In this document: piece by piece, positions 45,370-58,456 of the stretch
Position numbering within the stretch: position 1 is the stretch's first letter
Layout: every line of letters begins with the position of its first letter
NCBI GenBank assembly: GCA_001792895.1
Contig: MARA01000001.1
Coordinates: forward strand, 1,426,001 to 1,490,000
Direction: 5' to 3'
Origin: Lentinus brumalis
Lineage: Eukaryota > Basidiomycota > Agaricomycetes > Polyporales > Polyporaceae
Length of the DNA: 64,000 bases
Position numbers and translations under genes: made by a program
Notes under the pieces: generated by a model
Told to the model about the DNA's origin: nothing
Seen by the model: the letters and a program-made list of their open reading frames with translations, nothing else
The model's database searches: none

Positions 45370-45675
45370 TGTGTGCGACGTCCGATAGATCCCCAAGTTG
45401 AACTGTAGAGCAAGAGCTGAGTTGTAGCTTGATGACGGCGAGTAGCGAAGTGAGCGCTCGCCGCTCACGACGTGCACTGCGGCCAGGTTCACTCCGATTC
45501 CGAGTAGTTGATGCATCGTTACTCTAGGTATGCCATTATACGAATACAACTTGAACGAGAACAGAACAGGGAGATATGTAGATACAAGCGCACTGTCCAA
45601 GAACGATACTAATGACTATTATACAGCAAAGAATGGCCGTTATACAGCAAAGCGCTGTCGCGGCATCTTCCAATC
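45370..45675. other. Intergenic, no gene recognised
   Basis: Upstream of VPS51 and downstream of the Frag1-family gene; no supported gene. Confidence 0.5.
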
Positions 45676-46903
45676 TCACCGAGCATACCCGTCACTCGCC
45701 ACGTTGGCAGCTCCTCCATGATCAGGGTGGGTCGACGTAGGGTAACCCTGACCGTACGTTGCGTAGCCATTCCCTTCGTTCGCATGCCCATTGGATCCGA
45801 CGGCGCCGTGAGGATACCCTTGAGCGGGTTGGTTCATGCCTGCAGGCAAGTCACCGCCTCCAGCCTCGTTCGCCTCGAGGATGGCCGTGACGTTCTGGCC
45901 ATTCTGCTTCATCGCAAGGATACGTGTGCGTGACAGCTCGCCCCGATGCACACCCTTGGACATCCGGAGGTCCCAAAAGAAGGTGAGGAGATAGAACGTG
46001 AATCCGAAGGCGATGGTCCACTCGACGACGGCTGTGAGTGCAAAGGAGCAGAGTGTCAGCGACAGCGTTCTCGCAGAGCCGTCGAGCCCTGGGGCAGTGG
46101 GCATGCTTACCTCCGGCGTCAGTCGCGGTGAAGAGCAAGACTGCGAACGCAATGGCCAGCAGGATAAGAATACCCGCGATAATGCCCTTGGCTAGATAAG
46201 ATGCATGCAGTTTCCGGACTTCGGCGAAATCGCGACTTATCCACCGGTACTGGAACTTCACTGTCAGCCGCCATTGCGCCTCTCACAACTATCGCGCCAG
46301 ACGCACCTCAACAATAGTGAAGATAGCACTGAGACCAACTCCCACGATGAACACGAGAAGGAAGACGCGGTGTAGACTGGTGTGTCGCTTCGTGTCGAAG
46401 ATTGATAGCAGGATGAGCCCACATGCGCCGATGAACGAACTGAGGATGGCCAAGGACGAAAATACGCGCTCTCTCCTGCGCATGGTGGGCAACAAACTAC
46501 GGCGATACATCTCATGTCAGCGGCAAGGCTCAGGAGTCAAAGACCTACAGCTAGGCCGCAAGGAAATGAGACGTACCGGCCCGAATGCCTCAGCCATCGC
46601 TCGATAGTCAGAGCAAGGAAGAACGACACTCCCGTGATCGCGCATCCCACTATGAACAGCGGCTTGAGAATGTCTGCGCCGACATCCGAGATGTACGCAA
46701 TCTTCCCATCCTGGGACACGTATTTTGGTCGCCCTTGCGCAAGCCAGGTTATGAGCAACGCCCAGAGTGTGGCTAACCGTTCCATAAGTACGCGTCTCAT
46801 ATGGGCTTCGTCGGAAGATAAGCGTACCGAACCACATGAATGCCCCAACGAGGGGAATCCAGACGTAGAACCAGTGGTGATGTTCATGCGACAGAAACAA
46901 CAT
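45676..46903 (-). CDS. Frag1/DRAM/Sfk1 family membrane protein
   Basis: Five exons: 46903-46828, 46772-46577, 46496-46307, 46255-46111, 46031-45676 (320 residues, phases consistent). Six hydrophobic helices are visible, including WFYVWIPLVGAFMWFG, ILKPLFIVGCAITGVSFFLA, LAILSSFIGACGLILLSIFD, FLLVFIVGVGLSAIFTIVE, IIAGILILLAIAFAVLLF and EWTIAFGFTFYLLTFFWDL. The motif LSIFDTKRH and the WLAQGRPKYVSQDGKIAYIS loop are typical of the family. Yeast Sfk1 is a plasma-membrane protein acting with the PI4-kinase Stt4; the animal member DRAM acts in autophagy. The C-terminal 100 residues are hydrophilic and Gly/Tyr-rich. Confidence 0.85.
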
Positions 46904-47983
46904 TTTCGTCTAGTGTTGTAGGTCGTGACGAGGTCGTGAAGTCGAAGATGATCAGGATGAATGCGCGGATTGAGGAGTGGGAAGCGAATATGGAAGCCAG
47001 GACACACCGCGGGTGCGGCTGCCAGAAGCTGTACTTATGCGAGGGAAGAGATGTGCGCATGGTTGCGGCAACGTTGTCTTATGGGCCAGGACGAACTGCA
47101 GCCAGCCGAGGATGCTAAGGTGACGTCACTACATATGTATCTCACCTGAAGCGCTCGGCGCCACGGAGCGCTGACTGGAAGGACTCAGAGCTGCTTACTA
47201 TTATACAGCCCACGCCGCATGGGAGTCGGGCATAAGGGCGACGAGATCAGCAAGTATGCTGCAATCTTCTACACGACGTGCACTGGCCAGAAATCCGGTG
47301 ACGGATGGGCCAACCTATCTTTGTCTTCGAGGGCGCCCAGGTCTCGAAACAGTGAAAGTTTAGCCACCCTGGACAGTAAACTTTCTCATCCCTTTCACCA
47401 CCAGGGCTTCAATCGGCGGCAGGGGAAAGGCAGGGAAAGAAGACGTACGGTCGAAGACAGCGCCCGAAGCGTTTGAGTTACTGAAAAGCGGATCTCTGTA
47501 ATTCGCTCTTGAATATTCTCCAGCGGAGTTTGACAAGCTTGACCTCACTGGTACAGGATGGTAGCAGCTGGTAGAAGTCCCTGTAGCCAACCTTACTAAG
47601 TTGACATATAGACTCTGGAAACGGCGAAGCACTCGGGAGGCTGCGACCCCTCTCGTGCACCGGGGTCGTCGATGAGTAGTAGCTCAAGCACTCAAGAAGC
47701 ACTTGCGCATTTTCGGGACAACGGCACTGGTAGACGCTAATAGATGTGTATATAAACATCAACTCCCACTCAGCCACACAAGATAATAACGTAGAACAGT
47801 CCACCGCAAACGGATAGTATACAACACAAAGGGAATGACGCATAGCAAGCGGATGACAATGTCGGTGAGATGAGAAGCCAAACGCACACGGGTGTAGGGA
47901 TATCGGTCGGGTAAGCGGAGGATGCAGGGGGGACGCTAGTAACTGCTCGGTCAGAAGGGATCGCACGTACGAGCAGTGTCGAG
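46904..47983. other. Intergenic, no gene recognised
   Basis: About 1.1 kb between two minus-strand genes. Short frames only. Confidence 0.5.
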
Positions 47984-49024
47984 TTAGGACTTGACGGCCG
48001 CAGCCGCAGCCGCAGCCGGGCAGGTCCCGTCGTTGCTGCAGCTGGGCGCATTCGGGATCGGATGGAGGGGGCCTTTGCCCGCAAGCTTGCGGAAGATCTG
48101 CGTGCTTATCGTCAGTTTGCGACAGATGACAAAGATACCTGTCGCCCACCTGGGCATAAACCTCCGCCGTCTGGCCGCCACTGACTGCCCACCGCCCGTT
48201 GACGATGGTGAAAGGGACGCCAGTGACACCCTTCTTCCGCGCCTCCGCGGCGCTGTGCTCGATTTCCACCTTGAGCTCGTCCGAGTCGAGGAACTCGGCG
48301 GTCTGTGTGAGATGTCGGTGAGGTCGTCAAATTCGCCTCTGAGATAATCACACTCGGCGTACCTTCTCCTTGGACATGATGCCCGCCTGCTCGGCCAGTT
48401 CACCGAGGACCTCGTAATCGCCGATGTTCTTGCCCTCGGTGAAGTACGCATGGTAGGTGACGTCCATAAACTTCTCCTGCATCTCCTGTCCGCCGAGCTC
48501 GAACGCCTTCCGGCTGAGACGGTGCGCGCGGATGGTCTGCGTGATCGTGCCGGCGAAGTTGCTGCATCGGCGTCAGTCAGCACGCGGTCACATCAGCAAG
48601 GGGTGCAATCGCGTCGTGGCAATGGGTACCCGGCGCACGCCCGCAGACGAGGACTCACATCTCGATGCCGACCTCCTTCGCGCGGGACTTGACCATCGAC
48701 TGGATCTGATCCAGCTTCTCCTTGCCGAACTTTTCCAGATACCACGCATGCTTGTCCAGCGCCGTGCTCTCCTCCATGGACGGCTGCAGCAAGAACGGGC
48801 GGTGCTCGACCTTGATCGTCAGGTCAAGTTCCGCCTTGACATCTTGGATGGCCTTCTGCAACTCGCGCTGCCCGATGTAGCACCATGGGCAAACCTAAAG
48901 CGGCCAGATAGGGTCCGGAGGTGAGTGTCCGCTTCTTCGGACCGCGGCGGGGCTACCTCCGCGAGGAGAGGGGGGCACGCACGATGTCTGAGATGACTAC
49001 CAGTGAAATCACGCCTGCCTGCAT
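47984..49024 (-). CDS. DsbA-family (FrnE-like) thioredoxin-fold oxidoreductase
   Basis: Five exons: 49024-48983, 48894-48659, 48561-48363, 48302-48150, 48097-47984 (247 residues). Exon 1 gives MQAGVISLVVISDI and exon 2 continues VCPWCYIGQRELQKAI, so the CPWC active site begins exon 2. Later conserved parts: THAYFTEG-like YHAYFTEGKNIGDYEVL, KKGVTGVPFTIVNGRWAVSGGQ with the cis-proline, and a short tail ending AAAAVKS. The family covers dithiol oxidoreductases and 2-hydroxychromene-carboxylate isomerases; the CxxC here favours redox activity. No signal peptide is seen, so it is probably cytosolic. Confidence 0.88.
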
Positions 49025-51753
49025 GTCGTCGTGTGCGCGCTGCGTTTGCTCCGAGACCTGCTACTCCTCCGGGTGTGTTCTTGCGGGTGTTCCTGTATGC
49101 GATCGCGCTTTGTTTCGGCGTGCGAGCCGGTGCGAGTGTTCGGAGAGCGATAGGAGGGGGTGTGGATGCTCAGTAAAGCGGGAAGAGAGCCAACAGGGTG
49201 AAAAGAAAGCAAAGGTCACAGACGGACGCGGGAGCGCTGGGGTGTATATATGAGGTGGACGAGGGGAGGGGGTGTTACAAATAGCGCGGGGGAGGATTGG
49301 TGAGCACACTCATCTCAGATGCGCATGCGCCGCCTCCGGTGATCTGCTCTTACTCAGTAAGGCGCCGTCACAGTGGGTCACTTATGGCGTGACGATCTTC
49401 CGAGGCTTGCGCCATGTCACGCTTTTCTCTTGGGCTCGGAGTCGCCATCGAGCCGCACTCCTCCCGCACAACTCTATCCTCCAGCAGTGAAGTTTGAAGC
49501 ACGGACATTTTTCTTCGCCGTCGGCCCCTCAGGAGATGAACGAGAGGAGACACGCAAGGATGTCAGCTTACTATCGAGATCTTTCCATCCTGTCGCGCGA
49601 TGTGGGATGGGTTGACCGTGTCCTGAAAAAAATCCGGCGGGTGGCACATACCCGTACATGAACGCCAACTTACTCAGACACCGGTGATACATGCATACAT
49701 AATATGCATGAACACCTTCGTACGCATCATCAGTAGGATGTGTACATGCGAGCTGTCCGGCAGAGCTGAAACGCTACTCCGGAAACCTTTCGGCTCTCCA
49801 AAGCGAGCATCCTTCCGAGTCCCCCAGGTACCATCAGGTTACGGTCAAGTCACGGTGTCTCTTGTCAAGAGTGGGTGGTTAAGCTAGTTAGCCGCCGGTA
49901 GCACTACATGACCGCCCGAGTTACGCAATGTCAACGAAGAGGTATCTCACCGTGAGGAGCGTCCACATGGGACTGTTGTCTGCTCGTGAGAGATGCGAGG
50001 GAAAGCAGTGAAAGGCGGTGCCTACTGGCGCAACGCAAGCCTTTGCGCTCCCGCCTCCGGGAAGGCAATGTGGTACGCAAATACCAGGGGGCCGTATGCT
50101 AGCCGCAAGCATAGACGAGCGGAGGGACCGGTAAGACAACCTTAATCATGTTCCGTGGACTCGATGCTCCATATGGCCCGTCGAGGACGCCGACGCCCAC
50201 TTGACATAATGTCGGCAGATGAGTGGTTCGGTCAGAATGTTCGGGGACTGTTCGGGAATCGACGTTCGGTCAGCTTATATTCAGCAAAAGAGTCATGCGC
50301 AGCACCTTGACGCTTCACAGCTGTTGCTAGCTAGCTTGCTTGACGCGGACCCAGGTCCCAAGTTGTGTGCAGGACCGTGATCGTACGCCTTGTCTCGGAC
50401 TCCCCGGAGCTCTGCCACGGTGCTCCTCCCGACATACCGACATGGATTCTGCTGACAGCCTAGCGAGGCTGCTCGCTAGGTGTCTCGATGAGGGTCTAGT
50501 GGGCTTGAGCTTGATGCCCCGTCTAGTCGAGTGTCCAGGTGTTTGTCAGCGCGGCATGTGGAAGATGCTAGACTTACCTACCCCCGTACCCGTGAGGATT
50601 GTTGGCACGATTCTTCCTCTGCCGTCGCTGTCATCCTGCCACATGCTTGAGCTTGTACTGGCAACTTCACGAATCCAGAATGATTCACTCGTCCCCGCAA
50701 GTCCCAACGTTGGTCACGCCTGACCATGCTTCAGAGCAAGAGCCGGAGTCAGAGACGGGATTCGACCCGGAGACAGACGATGCCGTTGCAATCTGATACA
50801 CTTTCCAGCGACGAAGTATGCATCTGTCTCGAAAACTGTGAGTAGATCATAACAGCTTCGGAACGTAGGTCGGAACGCCGAGTCGACGTCGAAGACATCC
50901 ACGGATGCTCACCAATCCAACACAGAGTCCTTGCCCTCAGTTAGCTGACGCGACAACTGGCTTTCTTCACGGAAAATCGTCGACCGTCGAAAGCACACGG
51001 AGCAAATATGTCACGTCCTGAACTCACCCGCCGTGGCGAATCGAGGTCGGAGATGACGTGAAGTGTACATAGGCAACTGCAAGATAGACTTTGACCTGGG
51101 AAGACGAAGACCGTGCACCAACTGCGACAATCTGGTGCGACTCAGTGCTCCGTGCAGCTAGGGGGTTGCACGTCCGCCCGTTTCACAGCCGGTGGCCACA
51201 CCGGATTGAAGCTGGGACAAGTCTGAGCTGGAGCGCTCCGGCCATATCAATGCGGTACACGTCGGAGAGCTCGGGAGGCACGCTCTCACGATTCTACGTA
51301 CAATGACATAGCCAGGGAGGGCCGCTGGTTGAGCTGAGTGCATGTGAGTTCCTCGAGAGAAGACGGCACTGACGTAGAGCATGAATCTTTGATACGGCGG
51401 CGGTAAATCGTTCACGACCTCTCGAGTCTCTTGCAGGCATGCAAAGCAAGCTCAAGTATTCCCAGACTGGCAGATAAACTCAAGAAATGGGGCAGTACAA
51501 GAGAGCAGCAGTACAGCCAGAAGCTGCGAGCGGCGTGAAAGGAGGAGGAAAGGACAAGGAACGGAGCGTCAACGGAGACGGAACGAAGCGCCCGTCCGCC
51601 CCAAAAGGCGCGGTGGGCCGGGGGTAGTTGAGACTCCGCTGCCAGGGCGCTGTTGCTTGATCCTCCTGCTGGATCCCTCCTCACCGTCCTCCCTCTCCCT
51701 CTCCCTCCTCCTCTTCCGCCTCTTCTTTCCCTTCCCAGGTTGCCCTCGCCAGC
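49025..51753. other. Gene-poor stretch, 2.7 kb
   Basis: No open frame with convincing composition or splice layout. The right end (from about 51,650) is the pyrimidine-rich leader of the casein kinase gene (TCCCTCTCCCTCCTCCTC). The rest may hold an unrecognised non-coding RNA or decayed sequence. Confidence 0.45.
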
Positions 51754-54148
51754 ATGACTACTCCTCATGTTATAGCATCGTCGTCAGCACACCACTCTTC
51801 GCAGTCGGCTACCTCTAATGGCGTCGTGGGCAATCACTTCCGGGTCGGAAAGAAGATTGGCGAGGGCTCCTTTGGTGTCGTCTTTGAGGGTGCGTCAGCT
51901 CCAGGTGCGAGAGAAACTGCACAGCGGACTGAAGGTACCCACAGGCACGAACATGCTCAACAACCAGCCCGTTGCCATTAAATTTGTACGTGACACACTC
52001 CAGAAGAGCCACTGCATGCAGGGCGAACGTTGACTCTGTTGGTCGCACCAGGAACCGCGCAAGTCTGAAGCCCCCAGCTGCGCGACGAGTACCGATCGTA
52101 CCGGACGTTGAACGGCACTCGTACGTGTCTCCTTGAAACCCACATACAGGTGGCGCCACGATCATCCTGCTGACTCTCGCGCGACACATAGCGGGTGTTC
52201 CGCAGGTCCACTACTTCGGCCAGGAGGGTCTTCACAATGTCTTAGTCATTGACCTGCTCGGGCCCAACCTGGAGGATCTGTTTGACATGTGCAACCGGAA
52301 GTTCAGCATCAAGACGGTCTGCATGGCTGCGAAGCAAATGGTGAGCGTTCCCCCGCACACCGCGCTCTGCACTGGTACGGCGTCGGCAGGAGGTATAGGA
52401 GCGGTCTCCATGTTGCAGGCGCACTCCATTCATCTCGCAGCATCGCGGTTCATTCCTGCCTATCGCTTGACAATCGGCTGTCGGCAGCCAGGCGCCCGAG
52501 CCGACGGCGAGCGCCTCGAGGACGTCGGTGGCGACCTTGTCGGCTCTCATGGCGCGGAATGTCGGCCAGCTTGTTGTCCGTGCGTGTCTGTGCATAGGTG
52601 GCTGATGCACGTACTTGCAGGTGACCCGCGTACAGTCCATCCACGAGAAGTCCCTCATCTACCGGGACATCAAGCCTGACAACTTTCTGATTGGTGTCCC
52701 TGGCACCAAGACAGCGAATACGATTCACATCATCGGTACGTGTTTCACTGTGCATTACATTATCGGAACACCACGTTTTTGCTCGTTACCATTCGATCAT
52801 GCAGTTATGCAGTCGCTTCTAGGGGGGATCGTATGTCTTTCCATGCTTAGAATCCGCTTGATTCCTTCTTCCTAGTGCTACTTCTTAGGTCACAAGTAAA
52901 AGGGACTAGACTTGTACTGACGCTCTCAATACAGATTTCGGTATGGCTAAGCATTACCGGGATCCGAAGACCAAAGTCCACATTCCCTACCGTGAGCGTA
53001 AGTCGCTCTCTGGTACCGCCCGGTACATGTCCATCAACACGCATTTGGGTCGCGAGCAATCGCGTCGGGATGACCTCGAGTCTCTTGGCCATGTCTTCAT
53101 GTACTTCCTGCGCGGCGGATTGCCGTGGCAAGGCCTCCGCGCTGCGACGAACAAGCAGAAGTACGAAAAGATCGGAGAGAAGAAGCAAAGCACGCCAATC
53201 GAGGAGCTCTGCGAGGGCTTTCCTGGTTAGTTCTGCTCTTACCGCGTATAATCACTCAGCTTAGCCTTGGCACCTCAGAGGAGTTTGCCATTTACATGAA
53301 CTATGTCCGCAAGCTCGGCTTCGAAGAGACACCGGACTATGATTTCCTGCGTGAGCTCTTCACAAAGGTTCTCAAGACACTCGGTGAACCTGAGGACGGC
53401 GTCTTTGACTGGATGCTGCTGAACGGCGGCAAGGGCTGGGAAGCTAGCCACGTACGTCGTGACATGTTTTCAATGCTGCTGCCCGTTCTGACTACCTGTT
53501 TAGACTTCCGCCCTGCTCGCATCCGCCCATGGCGGTACTGCTACGCCGCATCGGGAGCACCGCCGCGACCGGGACCGCCCACACAGGTCATCTCGCAATG
53601 CTCTCCAGGAGGGTACCTCGCCGTCGTCACCACTGGTGTTGGCACCAACACCTGCTCATGTCAAGGGCAGCACTCGCCGGCCTCACGATGCGTCGCGTGG
53701 CGGTTCGCGCGAACATGTCAGTGTGCAGCCGCTTGCGCCGCAGAGCAGGCGACAGAGCCAACAGCAGGTAGCGCGCGCAGAGCGTGACAGTGGGCTTGTA
53801 GCTCCTCCTCACCCTTACGCTGCGCCAGGGAGCTCGGGCGGCTATCGCACGAACGCGTATGGCCGTCAGTCACCCGTTCCTCCCAATGGTACCCCAGGTG
53901 CGAACGGTTCAGGTCTTCTTCAGCAGCCCAACAACTCAGATTCGTTCATGTACGGTCAAGGCGCGGCCAAGAATGGCACTGCAAGCCGGGAGGGCACGAC
54001 GACAGCGGGTACACGGCAGGAGGGCACGAACGGCCAGGCACGCGGAATGGTGTACGACAGGGAGCAGATGGAGCGTGTCGGAGAGCAGGACGAGCACGGT
54101 ATGGGACGGAAGAAGGGATTCTGGGCTGCATTCTGCTGTCGGGCGTAA
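51754..54148 (+). CDS. Casein kinase 1, membrane-anchored YCK type
   Basis: Eight exons: 51754-51889, 51945-51985, 52052-52120, 52192-52340, 52621-52735, 52935-53225, 53279-53451, 53504-54148 (539 residues after frame correction). Kinase marks: [49 protein letters not shown] and the CK1 signature [14 protein letters not shown]. The long disordered tail ends WAAFCCRA; paired cysteines near the end are palmitoylated in yeast Yck1/2 and hold the kinase at the plasma membrane, where it controls nutrient sensing and polarity. Exon 3 as written loses frame after KSEAP; one more base in the five-base run 52071-52075 restores [18 protein letters not shown] function is essential, so an assembly gap is likely. 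Confidence 0.94.
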
Positions 54149-55369
54149 GGATCTTTATTGCCTCGGCGCGCACAGGCTGCGCGGATCATCTTGTGGGTCA
54201 TTTTATATCTCTGTATGTTCGAGCTCATTGTAACCTTCCACTGTGTTGCCCGCAGATTTGCAAGCATATCCTCCTATGACGGCTCTGACGACTCGATGAA
54301 CGACCTAACTTACCGCACCCTCTATTCAGCATCGAACTGCTCTGAGAGTTGTCTCGCTATCCGCTTCCTCACGGCCGCTTCATGACCCGCGACGCCCGTA
54401 TACACCTGCCAGCATCACGGACACTGCCTGCATACCCGTTCCATTCGCCTTGTGTATATCCGCTATTGCTATCCCGGGTTGGCGCCCCGTCGTAATATCG
54501 CATTTTCGGAAGTCTCTCATCTCGGCCTTCGGAGGTTCAAGCTTCGATCTTGAATATACGTATACCGCCTTGCGCTTCCCCGTCACGCTCTGGTTCCGGC
54601 CCAAAGGACACCGCCGCTCGTTTCCCATAGTTTCCTCTCCTCGCCTCCCCTATCACCCTTCGCCCACCGCGGTGCCCACGCACAGGTTCTCCTTCACTCG
54701 TGTTGGCCGGTGCTGCGGGCCACCTGCTGCCCATCGACCAATGTCGGAGGCTCGTCCGTGTCCTTTGTTAGTATATGCATACCAGCTGCTGGCGTAGAAC
54801 GCTCGGGTCTATAGTCTATCTCTATCCATATCCCTGCCTCCTCGGTCTTGTCCCCTCTCTGTTTCCGCTCGCTTCGTTGTCGTCTGGGTTTCACTTATTT
54901 TCGAGCCTTCATGCAATACCTGCATGTTCACTAGTCAGTTGCCAATAGACACTGGTTGCGCGGACTGAGTGTGTGCGAAGCAGATCTCATTGTCAAGCGC
55001 AAGTGCCAGTCTGGGTCTGTGAGGGCGGAGGCGTCTCTCTTGTTGTTCTCAACCCCCATCATCATGCGTGTCTGTAAGTGCTCTGTAGCTGTTCGTCGAA
55101 GTGTCTGATGAATCTATACCCAGGTGCAGATAAGACATAGATCTGCAATCTGGCGCGTTGCAGTGTGCACACGAAGGGAGTGACAATAACACGCACCCTC
55201 GGCAGAGAAACTACAATACCACCCGTACGCGACAGCGGGACGGTGGTGATGGCAGAGCTAGCAAGACGATCGATGCATTGTTCTGTACTGGGTTATACGG
55301 CCCTTGCGCAGGCATGTATATGCGCAACAAATCCGCCCATCGAGCCCCAGCACTCGTCTGCAACGAAAA
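54149..55369. other. 3' UTR of the kinase gene and intergenic sequence
   Basis: Pyrimidine-rich on the plus strand around 54,600-54,900; no gene recognised. Confidence 0.5.
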
Positions 55370-56873
55370 ATGAACTTCGTCCCGTTCAGACCTCCTGGGA
55401 ATGCTCCTGCTCCTCGTTCTCCGCCTGCTCCTGGTTCTGGTCCTCCTTCTTCTTATCCGTCTGCTCCTCCTCCTTCTTCTCCGTCTGCTTCTGCTCCTCG
55501 TGTTGCTGATCCGCGAATCAGCTACTACCCCTCACAGGGCAGGTATGCCGCTCTGCGAATGGATCCCCTCGCTACCGTCAGCGGCGTACAAGGCGCAGAT
55601 GACGAGGCCCTCCAAGCAGCGCGGGCCATACAGCCCAAGACCTACCTGGTCTACATCAAAACAGTGTGTCTCTCCATCTCGTGTTGCGTCGCGCTGGCTC
55701 TCTGATGCGCGCCCTCTTGCAGGACGTGCCCCTCCCTCACCCCTCCAAACCGTGGTTCTGCTACTCAGTGATGCCGGTCGCGGCGTCCTTCCGCCCCGCC
55801 GACCCTGCCCGCGACATCGAGCCCGGGATGTGCTTGCCCATCGCGCCGAACGACAACCATCCCGACGGCCGCGCACCCATCCACACGGCGCCCCCATCAT
55901 TCCCCTTCGCGAACTGCTACCACTGGGACTCCACCGCGCTCACCGTGCGCGTGCGCGCCGCGCCAGAGGGGTGGATTGAGGATGACGCGACGGTTCTCCC
56001 AGAGAACAGGAGAGGCGCGCTCAGCGACGACGAGAAGATCTCTGGAGTGCGCAAGCCGTACGTCGGGTGGTCGCCCGGCCCCGACTGTATGGGCCCTGAG
56101 AGTGGACTTGCGACACCGTGGCCGAATTACACGACGATGCTCGGGTACAGCCCGGACTTGGGCCGCCCGCCACCCCCGCATCCTTCTGTGTTCTTCGCGC
56201 CTCCCGGTCTCGCTGCCACGGCTGCTAGTAGTGGCAGCAGCGGCGGCGACACCTCCCCTCCACGCCGACGGCGTCGTCGGCCAGCGACGCAACTCCCGGG
56301 TCGCCGTCCACCGCGAACACGAGCGTGGACAGCCTCGCCGAGTCGTTGGACGTGCTCAAGTCCACCACCGCTCTGGGGGCCCTGCGCGAGAAGGCCACGG
56401 ACGCGGACCTCCTCCCCATCGTCGACCTGTGGTACGACTTGACTGCGCATCTGACGCAGGACACCATACCCAGCCCGCTCGAGTTCTACCGCGAGCGCCA
56501 TGAGCTTGTCAAGTAGGTCGAGTTCCTCCTGACCCGGACGGAGACTACTGGCACATTGCTGACGTGTCTTGCTTCGTACATAGGATCGTGAAGGAAGCTC
56601 GGAAGCGCGCCGCCGCCCGGCCGTCCTCAATTGAGCCATCTCATCCTCTCCCAGTCTCTCCAGCCGAGCCCGAGAGCGACCCCGCGGCAGTGTCCCTCGA
56701 GCCCCCGCCCAAACCGAGACGTATGTTTCCTTCCTCCCCCGTAACATCTCTCTCGTGCGTGCTCACGACTCTCCGTCGCAGGTCTCCGTCCCCGGAAGCA
56801 TATCCGCCAGATGGGCCAGCGGGTCGTGAAGCTTGTCGGTCGTGCTGCAAGCCCTATGTGGTCCTCATTTTGA
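55370..56873 (+). CDS. Uncharacterised fungal protein with Pro-rich N-terminus
   Basis: Four exons: 55370-55663, 55723-56512, 56584-56720, 56782-56873 (437 residues after correction). Residues 1-55 are a low-complexity Pro/Ala/Ser run made from a CTCCTGCTCCT-like repeat. The middle part is globular (WFCYSVMPVAASFRPADPA, DIEPGMCLPIAPNDNHP, FANCYHWDSTALTVRVRA). A helical block follows (LAESLDVLKSTTALGALR, LPIVDLWYDLTAHLTQD) and a basic C-terminus (RLRPRKHIRQMGQRVVKL). One base is missing in the run 56255-56258; adding it joins the Ser/Thr-rich linker to the helical block. I recognise no family. Confidence 0.7.
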
Positions 56874-57402
56874 GTCTACTTATGAAGCTGTCCGCGCCTG
56901 CAACGTCGTCTACGAATTCACTTCATGTCCTCACCATCGTAGCGGTGTATGCGTGCGGGCTGACCGGCCCGCAAGTCTCAGCGGGCCGGCGGAGTTAGTC
57001 TGACGCGTTGAGTCTGACGCGGCAGCGTTACTGTACGACTACGAGCACTCTATAGCCGACGCGCTCCTGGACTCAGAGCCAAGACGCATCTGGCCACGTC
57101 CACGGCACTGCGGACACTGCGGATGGAAGTAGGTAGAGCGGGAAGCGTGGAGGACAGCAAGACATGTACATTCTATGATTATCTGCAGTGACAAGAGGAT
57201 ATGCGGTCGTATGGTCATGACAACGTCGTACTCGTACAGCTCCCCGTGGTACATACTATACACAGACACAGCGCGAACGGGATACCGGCAGCGACTTGCG
57301 ATTATGAACGTCCTTTTCTCGTCAACCCCTCTTCTGCCCGTAGTCGAAGCGAATCGCGGCTCGTCGGAATGGGGAATGGTGGGAAGAACCCCTGGGTCCA
57401 GG
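56874..57402. other. Intergenic, convergent gene ends
   Basis: 3' flanks of two converging genes; includes a GC-rich inverted motif (GGCCGGC/GCCGGCC-like) near 56,961-56,990 that could act in termination. No gene recognised. Confidence 0.4.
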
Positions 57403-58048
57403 TCACTTCCGCTCCTTCCAGGCGTTGTCGACGCCGCCCTGCGAGAACCGGGGCGCGTTCTCGTGGAGGGGCGAGGCGTTCACGTCGGGGAGCTCGCCGT
57501 CCGGGCCCTGACGGGTGCCCGCAGCGTCCACGACGCCCTGGCCGCCATAGCTCCCCCCGCGGGCGTGCATCTCGCCGGGGGCCTCGCGGTAGCGGATCGC
57601 GGCGCTCTCGCCGACGCCCGCGTCGTTGCGCGGGACCTTGCCGGTGATGGGGTGCGCGAGGCCGGGGGCGGTCGACGCGTACTGCGCGTTCGGGGGACGG
57701 GGGCCTCGGTGCGGGTGTAGTTCTCGTACGGGGCGGAGGTGGGGTACGCGCCGGAGGGGACCTCGTATGGGGTGTTGGCGGGGTCCGGGGAGGACACGAC
57801 GTAGGTGCGGTGGCCGGCGCCGGAGGTGAAGGGCTCGGAGGGGTGCTCGATGTTCTTCTCGTAGAGGCCGCGGGCGGTGGACGTGGGCGAGGGAGCGCGG
57901 GTCAGCGGGGACTCGGAGGACGAGAGGACGGCGAAGGGGGAGTGGAATGCACGCGTCGCGCGGGGGCTGGTGCGCTGATGAGAGGGCTGCGGGACGCGGC
58001 GGAGAGGGAGCGGGAGTGCTTGGAGAGGTTGCGGAGGACGGAGGACAT
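57403..58048 (-). CDS. Uncharacterised protein with mitochondrial-type presequence
   Basis: Single exon, ATG 58048 to TGA 57403. Two single-base gaps in G/C runs (57962-57966 and 57692-57696) break the frame; filling both gives exactly 216 codons. The N-terminus (MSSVLRNLSKHSRSLSAASR) is basic, Ser-rich and lacks acids, like a mitochondrial targeting sequence. The rest is hydrophilic, with GLYEKNIEHPSEPFTSGAG, GLAHPITGKVPRNDAGVG, EAPGEMHARGGSYGG and a conserved-looking end GGVDNAWKERK. It may be a stress-related mitochondrial protein, but I cannot name a family. As written, each of three frames holds a part. Confidence 0.62.
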
Positions 58049-58456
58049 GGTGATGAACGTGCGAGTTGAATCGACGGTGGGGATGGTTGCGGTTGCGGTG
58101 AGAGGTGCGAGGGGTATTTAGACGGGAGCGATGTGGGAACCTGGGACGGTCATGGGTGGGGTTCTGGGGGAGATGCGCGCGCCATGCCGACTGAGTGGGG
58201 TCACCGCGACCTTGCCTCGGCTGCTAACCGCGAAATTCACTCTCGTACCATATCACGTAGCTTTGCGCCCGTGCAGATCCTAGTCTTCGTGATTAATGGG
58301 TCGGCGACGGGAGCAGACGACGGCGTTGTTGCGACGTTCCTCCTGCACACTCAGTCTGCTTGCCATCCTCGGTCGGTACAGTGGAGTACGATACACAGAC
58401 GCGTCGCTCGTCCAATGGAACCTTCCCGGAGACTGCCGAAGCACGTCCATTTACAG

